A stretch of DNA of 49,510 nucleotides from Bacteroidota bacterium (GTDB lineage Bacteria > Bacteroidota > Bacteroidia > Sphingobacteriales > Sphingobacteriaceae). Made by a program: the position numbers and the translations under genes. A model generated the notes under the pieces. The model was not told the origin of the DNA and did no database searches. It was given only the letters and a program-made list of their open reading frames with translations. Of this stretch, positions 43,801 to 49,510 are shown piece after piece. The stretch spans positions 1 through 49,510 of the forward strand of contig JAFDZM010000055.1 of the NCBI GenBank assembly GCA_018266915.1, in the 5' to 3' direction. Position 1 is the first letter of the stretch. Each line of letters opens with the position of its first letter.

Positions 43801-44047
43801 AACGCTTACGCATGGCCACTGCTCCGGCATCGGTATAGGTTAAGCATAATATCTCATGCGCACTGGCATCGGTTTCCATTAATATCTTACCGATACGTGC
43901 CGCCAGTATCTGTGTTTTACCCGTCCCTGGACCAGCAACCACCAGCACCGGTCCCTCAATCTGGTCTACAGCCGAGCGTTGTTCCGGGTTCAACCGGTCT
44001 AAAGCTTCCTGAAATTTCTCGTTATATTTATTGGGAGTAGATTGCAT
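40877..44047 (-). CDS. UvrD/PcrA-like helicase fused to a PD-(D/E)XK nuclease
   Basis: A 1056-residue fusion. The N-terminal superfamily 1 helicase has Walker A AGPGTGKTQ (about 38-46), motif II VDEFQDTSGSQ, motif III GDDDQSIFKFQGA and C-terminal motifs LTAHGSKGLEFEHV and VALTRAKQ. The C-terminal part (about 790-1056) has a RecB-type nuclease core GSLDKVEF...VVDYKTGK, framed by Cys in YLDCP and by CGKEECDWC (C-x4-C-x2-C), the pattern of Fe-S-stapled AddB/Dna2-type nucleases. It probably processes DNA ends in recombination or repair. No AddA/AddB partner gene is adjacent. Confidence 0.92.
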   Translation of the reverse strand: MQSTPNKYNEKFQEALDRLNPEQRSAVDQIEGPVLVVAGPGTGKTQILAARIGKILMETDASAHEILCLTYTDAGAVAMRKRLFEFIGPDAYRVNIYTFHAFCNEVIQENLDYFGKLNLEPLSDLDSVALFQELVDDFPNDHLLKRFTGDIYYDVPRLKNLFSVMKRENWDEDMIRRAVTEYLEDIPNREEFIYKRANAAKGIKIGDPKQKDIDAAKEVMSKLLAAVSEYQRYDAKMKTGGYYDYDDMIIWVLKAFRENEEMLRKYQERYQYILVDEFQDTSGSQSELLKLLLNYWDTPNVFVVGDDDQSIFKFQGANMENILAFAGDYGKTLKTVVLTQNYRSNQHILDVSKVLIGNNHIRLTEQLQLDKNLMAAGARFKELAHEPMIREYENPAQEMVHTARQIKQLIDGGTAPAEIAVIYRNHSQVEELLKYLDSKKIAVNTRRKIDILTLPFGEKIINILRYLAMEMDSPYSGDELLFEIMHYDFFEIPPIEIAKASIAVSNQNYKTSNNGEPKSSLRRYISELKMPAQQALFDAPATQEMKYLMTYIDDLLKASVSVTLQQLFQDLIAKMGILRYIMKQPDKGWYIQVLTNFFDFLKDESRKNPDISAGDLVKTIGLMRDNNIRLPLTQVIYSENGVNFLTAHGSKGLEFEHVFLIGCDKKTWDSKGRNNGFSLPDTLTQAPDDDIAQREESRRLFYVALTRAKQHLSVSYAARDKNGKDQEASQFVGEILAATSLRTDYPKPAEEDMLDFYATQFSEDDKPKVELIDKNYINQLLQNYTLSVTHLSNYLDCPLRFYFQCLIRVPSGKSPSATFGSAAHDALKRAFRSLKENGDEFPPTELFMKDFRTYMFRNRDSFTKDEFKLRLDYGDKILPPYYELNTLSWNKIALVELSIKNIEVDGVPVKGSLDKVEFTGKQVTVVDYKTGKFRNAKEKLQRPTNDKPNGGDYWRQAVFYKLLIENDRSKDWQVISTQFDFIEPVSEGEYVTEKILISPEDVETVREQIRTVYAKIQAHDFNTGCGKEECDWCHFVRSNFKQTGNIMEEPEEADAN

Positions 44048-44099
44048 AAGTGAGTAAATTTAGCACAATTAACTTTAACCTTATTTCAATTTTTCTACA

Positions 44100-45173
44100 A
44101 TGACAGCAGAAGAATTTACCGCGTTACTTGAAGTTGAAAAACAAAAGACCTATGAAGTTTTGCGGCCACAAATACATCCTGAAATTTTAAAATTTCTTGT
44201 GGGTGGGATTTTTAATGATTCGCGTAAACGATTAGTTGCTTACGCGATTATCCCGTTGGATACAACTTTCTATGAAGAATCCGGCTACCTGTTCGATTAT
44301 TTTGAAAAATCAACTTTGTCCATGCGGCAGTCTGATGAAACTACAGAAAAAACAAGAATATACTTAGACGGAGGTAGTTTTACTTATAAATCGATCCAGG
44401 TTTCTATCGAAGAGGGACTATATCATCAATTACTAATCTCATTTTATGGTGACTTCGATTTTAGTGAATGGAATATAATGCGGGAGTACACATTCTTTGA
44501 CACTAAAGATATAGAATCACTTTTCCAAAATATCCTATTCAAGCAAAATATCCCGATAAAAGATTTTCTCTTTAAAAGCTCAATTTTTCAGAATACAGAA
44601 GAATTCTTTGCTATGATGAACTATCCCGGCAGGGAACTTGAAGTACCAATATCCACTAACATGAAGCCATACATTGGACATTCACATTTGGTGGCAATAA
44701 TCAGGAATGAACGAAAAACATCTGTTAATTATGCATATGAAACCTATATTAAAAAAGCCTTTTTTGAACCACTGTCTATTAAATTAAAAACACATTTTCC
44801 CGATAAATATCGGGATATTACAAGTTTTTGGGCTCCAGGTTGTGACATGATGTATCCTGATCATAAGCAATTTTGTTTAATGATTACTTTCGTTATTGAT
44901 AAAGACGAGGTTGTCCGACTACAATGTTTTGTTTACACCCATCTAAATAATAAATTATATGAGTGGACATATTTTCCACCTAAGCCATATGAACATTATG
45001 GTGGATATTCAGAGGCTTTAGTGGATATTTTTAAATCTGTTTCTAATTGTGATCACATGGACTATATCCGGGAACCAGAATGTACTTTAGATGACAATGA
45101 TTTTTGGAACAACTATGTTTTCAAAAAGGATTATAGTGAATATGTTTATCTTAAGGAGATAAAATTTGATTGA
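44100..45173 (+). CDS. Unknown 357-residue protein
   Basis: A soluble-looking protein with many aromatic and acidic residues and no signal peptide. I recognise no domain. Conspicuous parts are GGYSEALVDIFKSVSNCDHMDY near the C-terminus and KDEVVRLQCFVYTHLNNKLYEWTYFPP. It is clearly AT-richer than the flanking helicase and epimerase genes. The gene is divergent from the helicase and lies 5 bp before a small antitoxin-like gene, so the two probably act together. Confidence 0.7.
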   Translation: MTAEEFTALLEVEKQKTYEVLRPQIHPEILKFLVGGIFNDSRKRLVAYAIIPLDTTFYEESGYLFDYFEKSTLSMRQSDETTEKTRIYLDGGSFTYKSIQVSIEEGLYHQLLISFYGDFDFSEWNIMREYTFFDTKDIESLFQNILFKQNIPIKDFLFKSSIFQNTEEFFAMMNYPGRELEVPISTNMKPYIGHSHLVAIIRNERKTSVNYAYETYIKKAFFEPLSIKLKTHFPDKYRDITSFWAPGCDMMYPDHKQFCLMITFVIDKDEVVRLQCFVYTHLNNKLYEWTYFPPKPYEHYGGYSEALVDIFKSVSNCDHMDYIREPECTLDDNDFWNNYVFKKDYSEYVYLKEIKFD

Positions 45174-45178
45174 GAGCT

Positions 45179-45439
45179 ATGAAAATCAAACTTACAGAAG
45201 AACAAATTTCAATGCTTATGTTAAGCGATGAAGATATTAGAACTGGCAAATTAGTTTCTCAGGAGCTACTTGATAGAGACGACATTGAGTGGCTTGATGA
45301 AAGGCAGAAAGAAGAATTGGATAGACGTTTATTTAATTACCAAAACGGTATAGGCAAAACCTATACCTGGGATGAAACTGTCGTTATGGCCAAACAAACT
45401 TTAGCCGATCGAAAAAATAGCCAAAAGGGGGTAAAATAA
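45179..45439 (+). CDS. Small acidic protein resembling addiction-module antitoxins
   Basis: An 86-residue acidic protein. Its second half, ELDRRLFNYQNGIGKTYTWDE, resembles the short helical motif of putative addiction-module (unstable antitoxin) components, in which a W-x-E-E...RR...G...SW-E pattern recurs. No toxin gene follows: the next gene is convergent, 3 bp away. The ATG at 45179 is preferred to a TTG that overlaps the previous stop codon. Function is unproven. Confidence 0.6.
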   Translation: MKIKLTEEQISMLMLSDEDIRTGKLVSQELLDRDDIEWLDERQKEELDRRLFNYQNGIGKTYTWDETVVMAKQTLADRKNSQKGVK

Positions 45440-45442
45440 TTT

Positions 45443-46114
45443 TTAGCTCTTCTTCGCCGCTTCCACAATATCCCTCACCTCCAAAATCCGGGTTGGATAA
45501 CCGTGCAAAGTAACGTTGATCATCGCCTGCCCAACTTCTGCCAAATCGCATGATTTGGATGGGAACAATGCGTGAAGAACCGGGTACAACCAGCTAAGAT
45601 ATTTATAAATTGATGGCACATTCTTAGCTCCTTTTGCTGCCTTCATCAATCCGGGTCGAAAGTTAAATTCCTGCTTAAAAGGGAGCTTCGCTAAATCATT
45701 TTCCGTTTTGCCTTTTACTCTTGCCCACATCTGGCTGCCTATTTCGCTGCTATCTGTACTCGCGCCTGACACATAACAGAAAGTCATATCCGGGTTAAGG
45801 CGACTCAGGGTTTCTGCCACGTGCATTGTCAAAGTGTAAGTGAGTTTATAATATTCCGGCTCCTTCTTGCCGATAGACGTTACACCTAAACAAAAATAGC
45901 AGGCGTTGTAGCCTTTCAGTTGATCTGCAATTGGCGAAATATCAAAGAAGTCAGCATGGACGATCTCTGTCAGTTTAGGGTGACTAAAACCGGACGGCTT
46001 ACGGTTCACTATCAGCACCGCCTCCACCTGCGGATGCGATAAGCATTTCTGTAATACGCCTTCGCCTACCATCCCGGTGGCGCCGGTAACAATCGCCCTG
46101 ATCTTTGTTTCCAT
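45443..46114 (-). CDS. NAD(P)-binding Rossmann protein (atypical SDR/epimerase-like)
   Basis: A 223-residue protein that begins with a Rossmann dinucleotide motif VTGATGMVGEGVLQ (about 9-22) and has a short form of the NAD-dependent epimerase/NmrA fold. CYVSGASTDSSEIGSQMWARVKGKTEN holds a Ser and a Lys but no YxxxK pair, so it is an atypical SDR whose activity cannot be predicted. It converges with the unknown gene pair. Confidence 0.85.
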   Translation of the reverse strand: METKIRAIVTGATGMVGEGVLQKCLSHPQVEAVLIVNRKPSGFSHPKLTEIVHADFFDISPIADQLKGYNACYFCLGVTSIGKKEPEYYKLTYTLTMHVAETLSRLNPDMTFCYVSGASTDSSEIGSQMWARVKGKTENDLAKLPFKQEFNFRPGLMKAAKGAKNVPSIYKYLSWLYPVLHALFPSKSCDLAEVGQAMINVTLHGYPTRILEVRDIVEAAKKS

Positions 46115-46131
46115 GCTATCGAATTTTATTT

Positions 46132-46168
46132 AGCCTCACCCAAACCCCTCTCCAAAGGCGAGGGGCTT
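46132..46168. repeat. Single C-rich hairpin repeat unit
   Basis: CCCCTC (46145-46150) and GAGGGG (46160-46165) pair around TCCAAAGGC. The flanks AGCCTCACCC and GGGGCTT match the units in the nuo operon. Only one unit is present here. Confidence 0.7.
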
Positions 46169-46181
46169 AAAATGTACTTCA

Positions 46182-47912
46182 CTATTTTAAAATCACCCCC
46201 GTACCATATGGTAAAACAGTACTAACCCGTACCGGTAATTTCCCTTTCGGGTTGATGATACGATTGATCACTTTTACTGCCGAACGCTGCATCTCATCAT
46301 TCATCTGGTAGCCGGCAATCAACGCGCTTGCATTTTCAATTCCAGGCAAATCAGCCATGGTGTACGGGTTGGCAAACACACAAACCACCGAGTGCGGATG
46401 AGCAGCTATCTGCGAAATAAATATCTTAACACCATTGCTATAATCCAGTTTGCTCGCAGGGCGGGTACGGGTATCATTTATGCTGACGATCACCTGGTCG
46501 TAACTTCGGAGTTTATCCAGCAATGCAAGCAGATCATCCGCCGGTGTTGCCTTATCTACAGTAAAAATATCATTATTCAAATACCATTGGGCTATCTCAT
46601 TCTGAAATAAAGTAGGCTGCGATACACCAACGCTTACGATGGCTGTCTTGGCTATCGGATTCAATTGCACTGTTGAGGCATCCCCTTTCAATAAGGTAAC
46701 CGATGCATCAGTTAATTGTTGCACCAATGATTTTGCACTTGGCCTGTTCAGGTCTTCAACCAGGCCCTGGGGTATTGCCTCGTGATAATGATTTAGGCCT
46801 GCCCAATATTTTGCTGCGAGTACTTTCTTCACTTTTGTCTCAAACTCCAATTTTGTTATTTTTTTCTGGCGAACCGCTTTTTTTATAATATCGATTGCCC
46901 TTTCTGAATTTTCTGATAATTCGATAATGTCATTCCCTGCCAGAAAAGCCCTTAAATCTGCTTCACCTTCCGGGAAATATTTCACTACGGCCTTCATCTC
47001 CATCGCATCCGACATGACGAGGCCCTTAAATCCAAGTGAATCTTTTAAAGTACCAGTTACAATAGGTCTGGATAAAGTAGACGGCAGATTTTTGGTTGAA
47101 TCCAACGCAGGTATATCCATATGAGCGATCATTACCCCGCTTATCCCTGCTTTGATAGCCTGACGAAAAGGATATTCTTCCAGTGTGTCCAATCGTTCCC
47201 TGCTAAAAGGAAGCAAAGGCAGATCGAAATGCGAATCAACATTGGTATCGCCATGCCCGGGAAAATGCTTGGCTGTTGTTAGCAAACCAGCGTCCTGCAT
47301 ACCTTTCATATAGGCAATCCCTTTGGCAGCAACGTTGTATTTGTTATCTCCAAACGAGCGGTAATTGATCACGGGATTATTGGGATTATTATTCACGTCC
47401 ATATCCGGCGCCAGGTTGATCTGCATACCCAACCGTTTAAAATCATAAGCTACAAACTGGCCCATTTTATAGATCAGCGTGTTATCCTGTATAGCGCCTA
47501 AAGTCATTTGGTAAGGATAAGAAATAGTTGAATCCAGGCGCATGCCTACCCCCCATTCACCATCCATTGCAATAAGTAGAGGTACCCTTGCCAACTTCTG
47601 ATATTTATTGATCAAATTCAGTTGCCGTACAGGACCACCCTGGAAAAATACCAGTCCGCCGATCTGTTGATCTTTAATCACATTCCCAACGGAATCCTCA
47701 TAAGCCTGCCCGCGATCGGTATGTGCTCTAACAAAAAACAATTGCGCCACACGCTGCTTCTTATTGAGTTTTTTATAAACCGAATCGACCCAGTGATTTT
47801 GACGGTTCAATAAGTTGATATAGCTGGTTTTTTGTTGCGAGAAGGCAGTAAGACTACCCATAAACAGAACAAACAGGAAAGTAACTTTTAACCCTTTTTT
47901 AAATTGATTCAT
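46182..47912 (-). CDS. Glycoside hydrolase family 3 (NagZ-like beta-N-acetylhexosaminidase)
   Basis: A 576-residue exported GH3 enzyme: signal peptide 1-25 (ending LTAFSQ), catalytic barrel to about residue 370 with KHFPGHGDTNVDSH (215-228, the NagZ His/Asp loop) and the nucleophile region VMSDAMEM (Asp302), then a C-terminal alpha/beta domain. Probably removes N-acetylglucosamine from peptidoglycan fragments or other glycans. The ATG at 47912 is chosen because it starts the signal peptide and follows a promoter box; the longer frame would begin within a repeat. Confidence 0.92.
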   Translation of the reverse strand: MNQFKKGLKVTFLFVLFMGSLTAFSQQKTSYINLLNRQNHWVDSVYKKLNKKQRVAQLFFVRAHTDRGQAYEDSVGNVIKDQQIGGLVFFQGGPVRQLNLINKYQKLARVPLLIAMDGEWGVGMRLDSTISYPYQMTLGAIQDNTLIYKMGQFVAYDFKRLGMQINLAPDMDVNNNPNNPVINYRSFGDNKYNVAAKGIAYMKGMQDAGLLTTAKHFPGHGDTNVDSHFDLPLLPFSRERLDTLEEYPFRQAIKAGISGVMIAHMDIPALDSTKNLPSTLSRPIVTGTLKDSLGFKGLVMSDAMEMKAVVKYFPEGEADLRAFLAGNDIIELSENSERAIDIIKKAVRQKKITKLEFETKVKKVLAAKYWAGLNHYHEAIPQGLVEDLNRPSAKSLVQQLTDASVTLLKGDASTVQLNPIAKTAIVSVGVSQPTLFQNEIAQWYLNNDIFTVDKATPADDLLALLDKLRSYDQVIVSINDTRTRPASKLDYSNGVKIFISQIAAHPHSVVCVFANPYTMADLPGIENASALIAGYQMNDEMQRSAVKVINRIINPKGKLPVRVSTVLPYGTGVILK

Positions 47913-47920
47913 AGAGGCTT

Positions 47921-47928
47921 CAAATGTA
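47921..47928 (-). promoter_or_regulatory. Promoter -7 element of the GH3 gene
   Basis: TACATTTG on the minus strand matches TAnnTTTG, 8 bases before the ATG. The -33 site is not clear. Confidence 0.45.
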
Positions 47929-47937
47929 GGTATTGCT

Positions 47938-48060
47938 GATTGGTTGTAGAAGTTGTAAGGGTTGAAAAAATTGTTCCCTGGCGTAATTTTATGGTCATTT
48001 GTAAATAGACAATTGTGAATATTCAAACCAATATAAGCACTTCAACTACTACAACTAATC
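47938..48060. repeat. Inverted-pair intergenic repeat, GTTGTAG type
   Basis: GATTGGTTGTAGAAGTTG (47938-47955) and CAACTACTACAACTAATC (48043-48060) pair over 18 bp with two mismatches. Related text continues to about 48080. It lies between the divergent GH3 and barrel genes. Confidence 0.6.
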
Positions 48061-48174
48061 TAACCTTCTACAATCTAAACTTAAACCCTAATTAAAAAAA
48101 TTTCTGCAAACAACTAAACCTATTCATTTTGTTTCACTCTAAAAGGTCAACAAACTATTAAAAACTTTACTCCA

Positions 48175-48840
48175 ATGAAACACATTTTTATTTTAGCTAT
48201 ATGCCTGCTGGTTGCAGGATCAGTAAGCGCTCAGACTTATTACTACGGCCCCCGTCGCGTTCATCGTCGCCCGGTGCAGCGCCAGCAAGACGACTTTAAC
48301 CGCCCAAGCGTTGGTATCGAAGGCGGTGTCAGTCTCGCCAATACGGTGTCATCTTATAACACCGGTTACAGCACAACTGGTATTGTGGGTTTCAATGCCG
48401 GCTTAGTTGCCAATATACCGGTTATATACCCGTTCTCCATTGAGCCGGAAGTGTTGTTTTCGCAGAAAGGCTACCAGGCAGTTACAACCGACGGTACTTT
48501 AACACAGCGCAACAATTATATCGATATCCCCTTGCTGGCGAAGTTCCGCATTGTGCGCGGCTTTAGTTTCCTGGTGGGCCCGCAGATCAACATTCCATTA
48601 ACCAGCACTACTACTTTTGATAATGGGTTTACTACCAGTCGCGAAAGCTATTATGACGACGCCACCAACAAAAGCTATATCTCAGGTGCATTTGGTGTTA
48701 GTGTCGATCTTAATCAGAATGTTGACATACATGCCCGTTACCTGATCGATCTTTCATCGAATACATATGACCAGAATTCACCAATCCCCGACTATCGTAA
48801 CCAGGTTTGGCAATTTGGTATAGGCATAAAATTCCAGTAA
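48175..48840 (+). CDS. Outer-membrane beta-barrel protein (PorT/OmpX-like)
   Basis: A 221-residue protein with a signal peptide (1-19, ending GSVSAQ), a basic stretch YYYGPRRVHRRPVQRQQ and a C-terminal outer-membrane beta-barrel domain of the porin-family/PorT type: alternating strands such as FSIEPEVLFSQKGYQAV, IDIPLLAKFRIV and a C-terminal strand ending in Phe-Gln (QFGIGIKFQ). The specific function is unknown. Confidence 0.88.
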   Translation: MKHIFILAICLLVAGSVSAQTYYYGPRRVHRRPVQRQQDDFNRPSVGIEGGVSLANTVSSYNTGYSTTGIVGFNAGLVANIPVIYPFSIEPEVLFSQKGYQAVTTDGTLTQRNNYIDIPLLAKFRIVRGFSFLVGPQINIPLTSTTTFDNGFTTSRESYYDDATNKSYISGAFGVSVDLNQNVDIHARYLIDLSSNTYDQNSPIPDYRNQVWQFGIGIKFQ

Positions 48841-48861
48841 TTAAATAATTTTATAAAAATG

Positions 48862-48892
48862 AAAAGAGCCGCCGGTTTGAGCGGCTCTTTTT
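48862..48892. terminator. Bidirectional terminator between the barrel gene and the glycosyltransferase-like gene
   Basis: AAAAGAGCCGC and GCGGCTCTTTT form a perfect 11-bp stem around an 8-base loop, with T-runs on both strands. It serves the barrel gene and the convergent gene, whose stop codon (48891-48893) falls in the T-run. Confidence 0.88.
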
Positions 48893-49421
48893 ACACATAT
48901 ACAAATCGTTTATCGTTGGAGACCAGTGAATCGACAAGATATTCGAAATGCTTCTGGAAACAAAAGTCATATCCATTCTGCCCTTCGGGGATAACGTTGG
49001 GGATACGGTGGTAGACCTCAAGCAACCGGACAACTTTCAATCCTTCAGCAACCGAAAAAGGGAACGACTGATTACCAATAAATAATTTACTCCCCTTTAT
49101 TACTTCCGCCATTTCGAGGAAACTGCTTACTGCATGCCAAACCAGGTTAGGGATGCTTCTTTTCATTTTTTCGTATTCCTGCTTCACACCCACAAAAACC
49201 ACATTGTACTCGGATAAAAATGAATAACTGATCAATGGATTATTGTATCTGGAACTACGTGCTAAAACAATGGATTCAGAAAACTCCCGGTTTGAGTTTA
49301 CATTTAGCCATGGCTTGCTTAGGTCGGCATTAATGCCTGTGGTATAGAAATTCCAGCGGGCGATATTTCCTCTGTCTAACTCCAATCCGGCTTCTCTGAA
49401 CAATGACAGGTTTAAATGCAC
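48891..49421 (-). CDS. Glycosyltransferase-like protein, 5' end disrupted or truncated
   Basis: The visible 176 residues contain VIKGSKLFIGNQSFPFSVAEGLKV and PNVIPEGQNGYDF, which resemble the nucleotide-sugar-binding end of GT9/GT-B-like proteins of Bacteroidota. The first codon here is GTG. The frame stays open 18 codons further upstream (to 49475, reading RYINNAEIYTDQP) and looks coding, but meets a TAG at 49476-49478 without any ATG. Upstream coding-like sequence appears in another frame. It is therefore probably a frameshifted or interrupted gene cut by the window edge. Confidence 0.55.
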   Translation of the reverse strand: MHLNLSLFREAGLELDRGNIARWNFYTTGINADLSKPWLNVNSNREFSESIVLARSSRYNNPLISYSFLSEYNVVFVGVKQEYEKMKRSIPNLVWHAVSSFLEMAEVIKGSKLFIGNQSFPFSVAEGLKVVRLLEVYHRIPNVIPEGQNGYDFCFQKHFEYLVDSLVSNDKRFVYV

Positions 49422-49510
49422 AGGCTGATCAGTATATATTTCAGCATTGTTAATATAACGTGAGTTCGGGTTAAGCTACCAACAAAAGTTGGCTGTCATG
49501 TTCCTCAAAG

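Noticed and set aside
45179..45439. Complete toxin-antitoxin locus
   Set aside because: No ParE-, RelE- or other known toxin gene is adjacent; only the antitoxin resemblance is supported.
47913..48026. N-terminal extension of the GH3 protein
   Set aside because: It runs through an intergenic repeat and a promoter box, and it lacks protein-like composition; the signal peptide starts at 47912.

Overview
The window looks like a chromosomal segment of a Bacteroidota bacterium, most likely a member of the Sphingobacteriaceae (Mucilaginibacter/Pedobacter type). The reasons are: several promoters of the Bacteroidota form (TAnnTTTG at -7), a LytS/LytTR sensor-regulator pair, a large FtsX/MacB-type permease, DUF4184 and DUF4159 proteins, a TonB operon with two ExbD genes, and a complex I operon with separate nuoC and nuoD and a short nuoG. 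Genus-level assignment is inference from gene content. No tRNA, rRNA, CRISPR array, transposase or phage gene was seen.

Layout. From 1 to about 27.8 kb every gene is on the minus strand. 126-4707: biotin carrier protein, DUF4159 protein, rsmE, a CNNM/CorC-type membrane protein, inorganic pyrophosphatase and a DedA protein. 4765-18275: a complete nuoA-N operon read right to left. It includes two small paralogous two-helix membrane proteins between nuoE and nuoF that have no counterpart in the classical 14-subunit enzyme. 18357-24411: a TPR protein and an exbB-exbD-exbD-tonB operon that continues into a small membrane protein and a PstS-like lipoprotein. 24683-27755: PEP carboxykinase, a SUI1/eIF1-like protein and a lipid kinase.

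At 27.8 kb transcription diverges. A lipid-kinase promoter points left. A metK promoter points right and is followed at once by a leader that closely resembles a SAM-II riboswitch. From there to 38.7 kb come metK, DUF4184 protein, YqaE/Pmp3 peptide, an unknown small protein, a Nudix hydrolase, a large ABC permease, an acyltransferase, and a LytTR two-component pair divergent from an ABC-2 transporter operon. 38.7-49.5 kb holds an unknown membrane protein bracketed by palindromic repeats, an M28 peptidase, a helicase-nuclease fusion with a predicted Fe-S cluster, an unknown gene pair (the second resembles an antitoxin), an NAD-binding protein, a GH3 glycosidase, an outer-membrane beta-barrel protein, and a glycosyltransferase-like gene whose 5' part looks disrupted at the window edge.

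Intergenic space is short; no gap without a gene exceeds 300 bp. Much of it is filled by small repeats of several unrelated sequences that share one plan: two copies in opposite orientation around a short, often AT-rich centre, often running from one gene's stop codon to the next gene's start. Two of them sit inside the nuo operon, where most other gene junctions overlap by a few bases or nearly touch.
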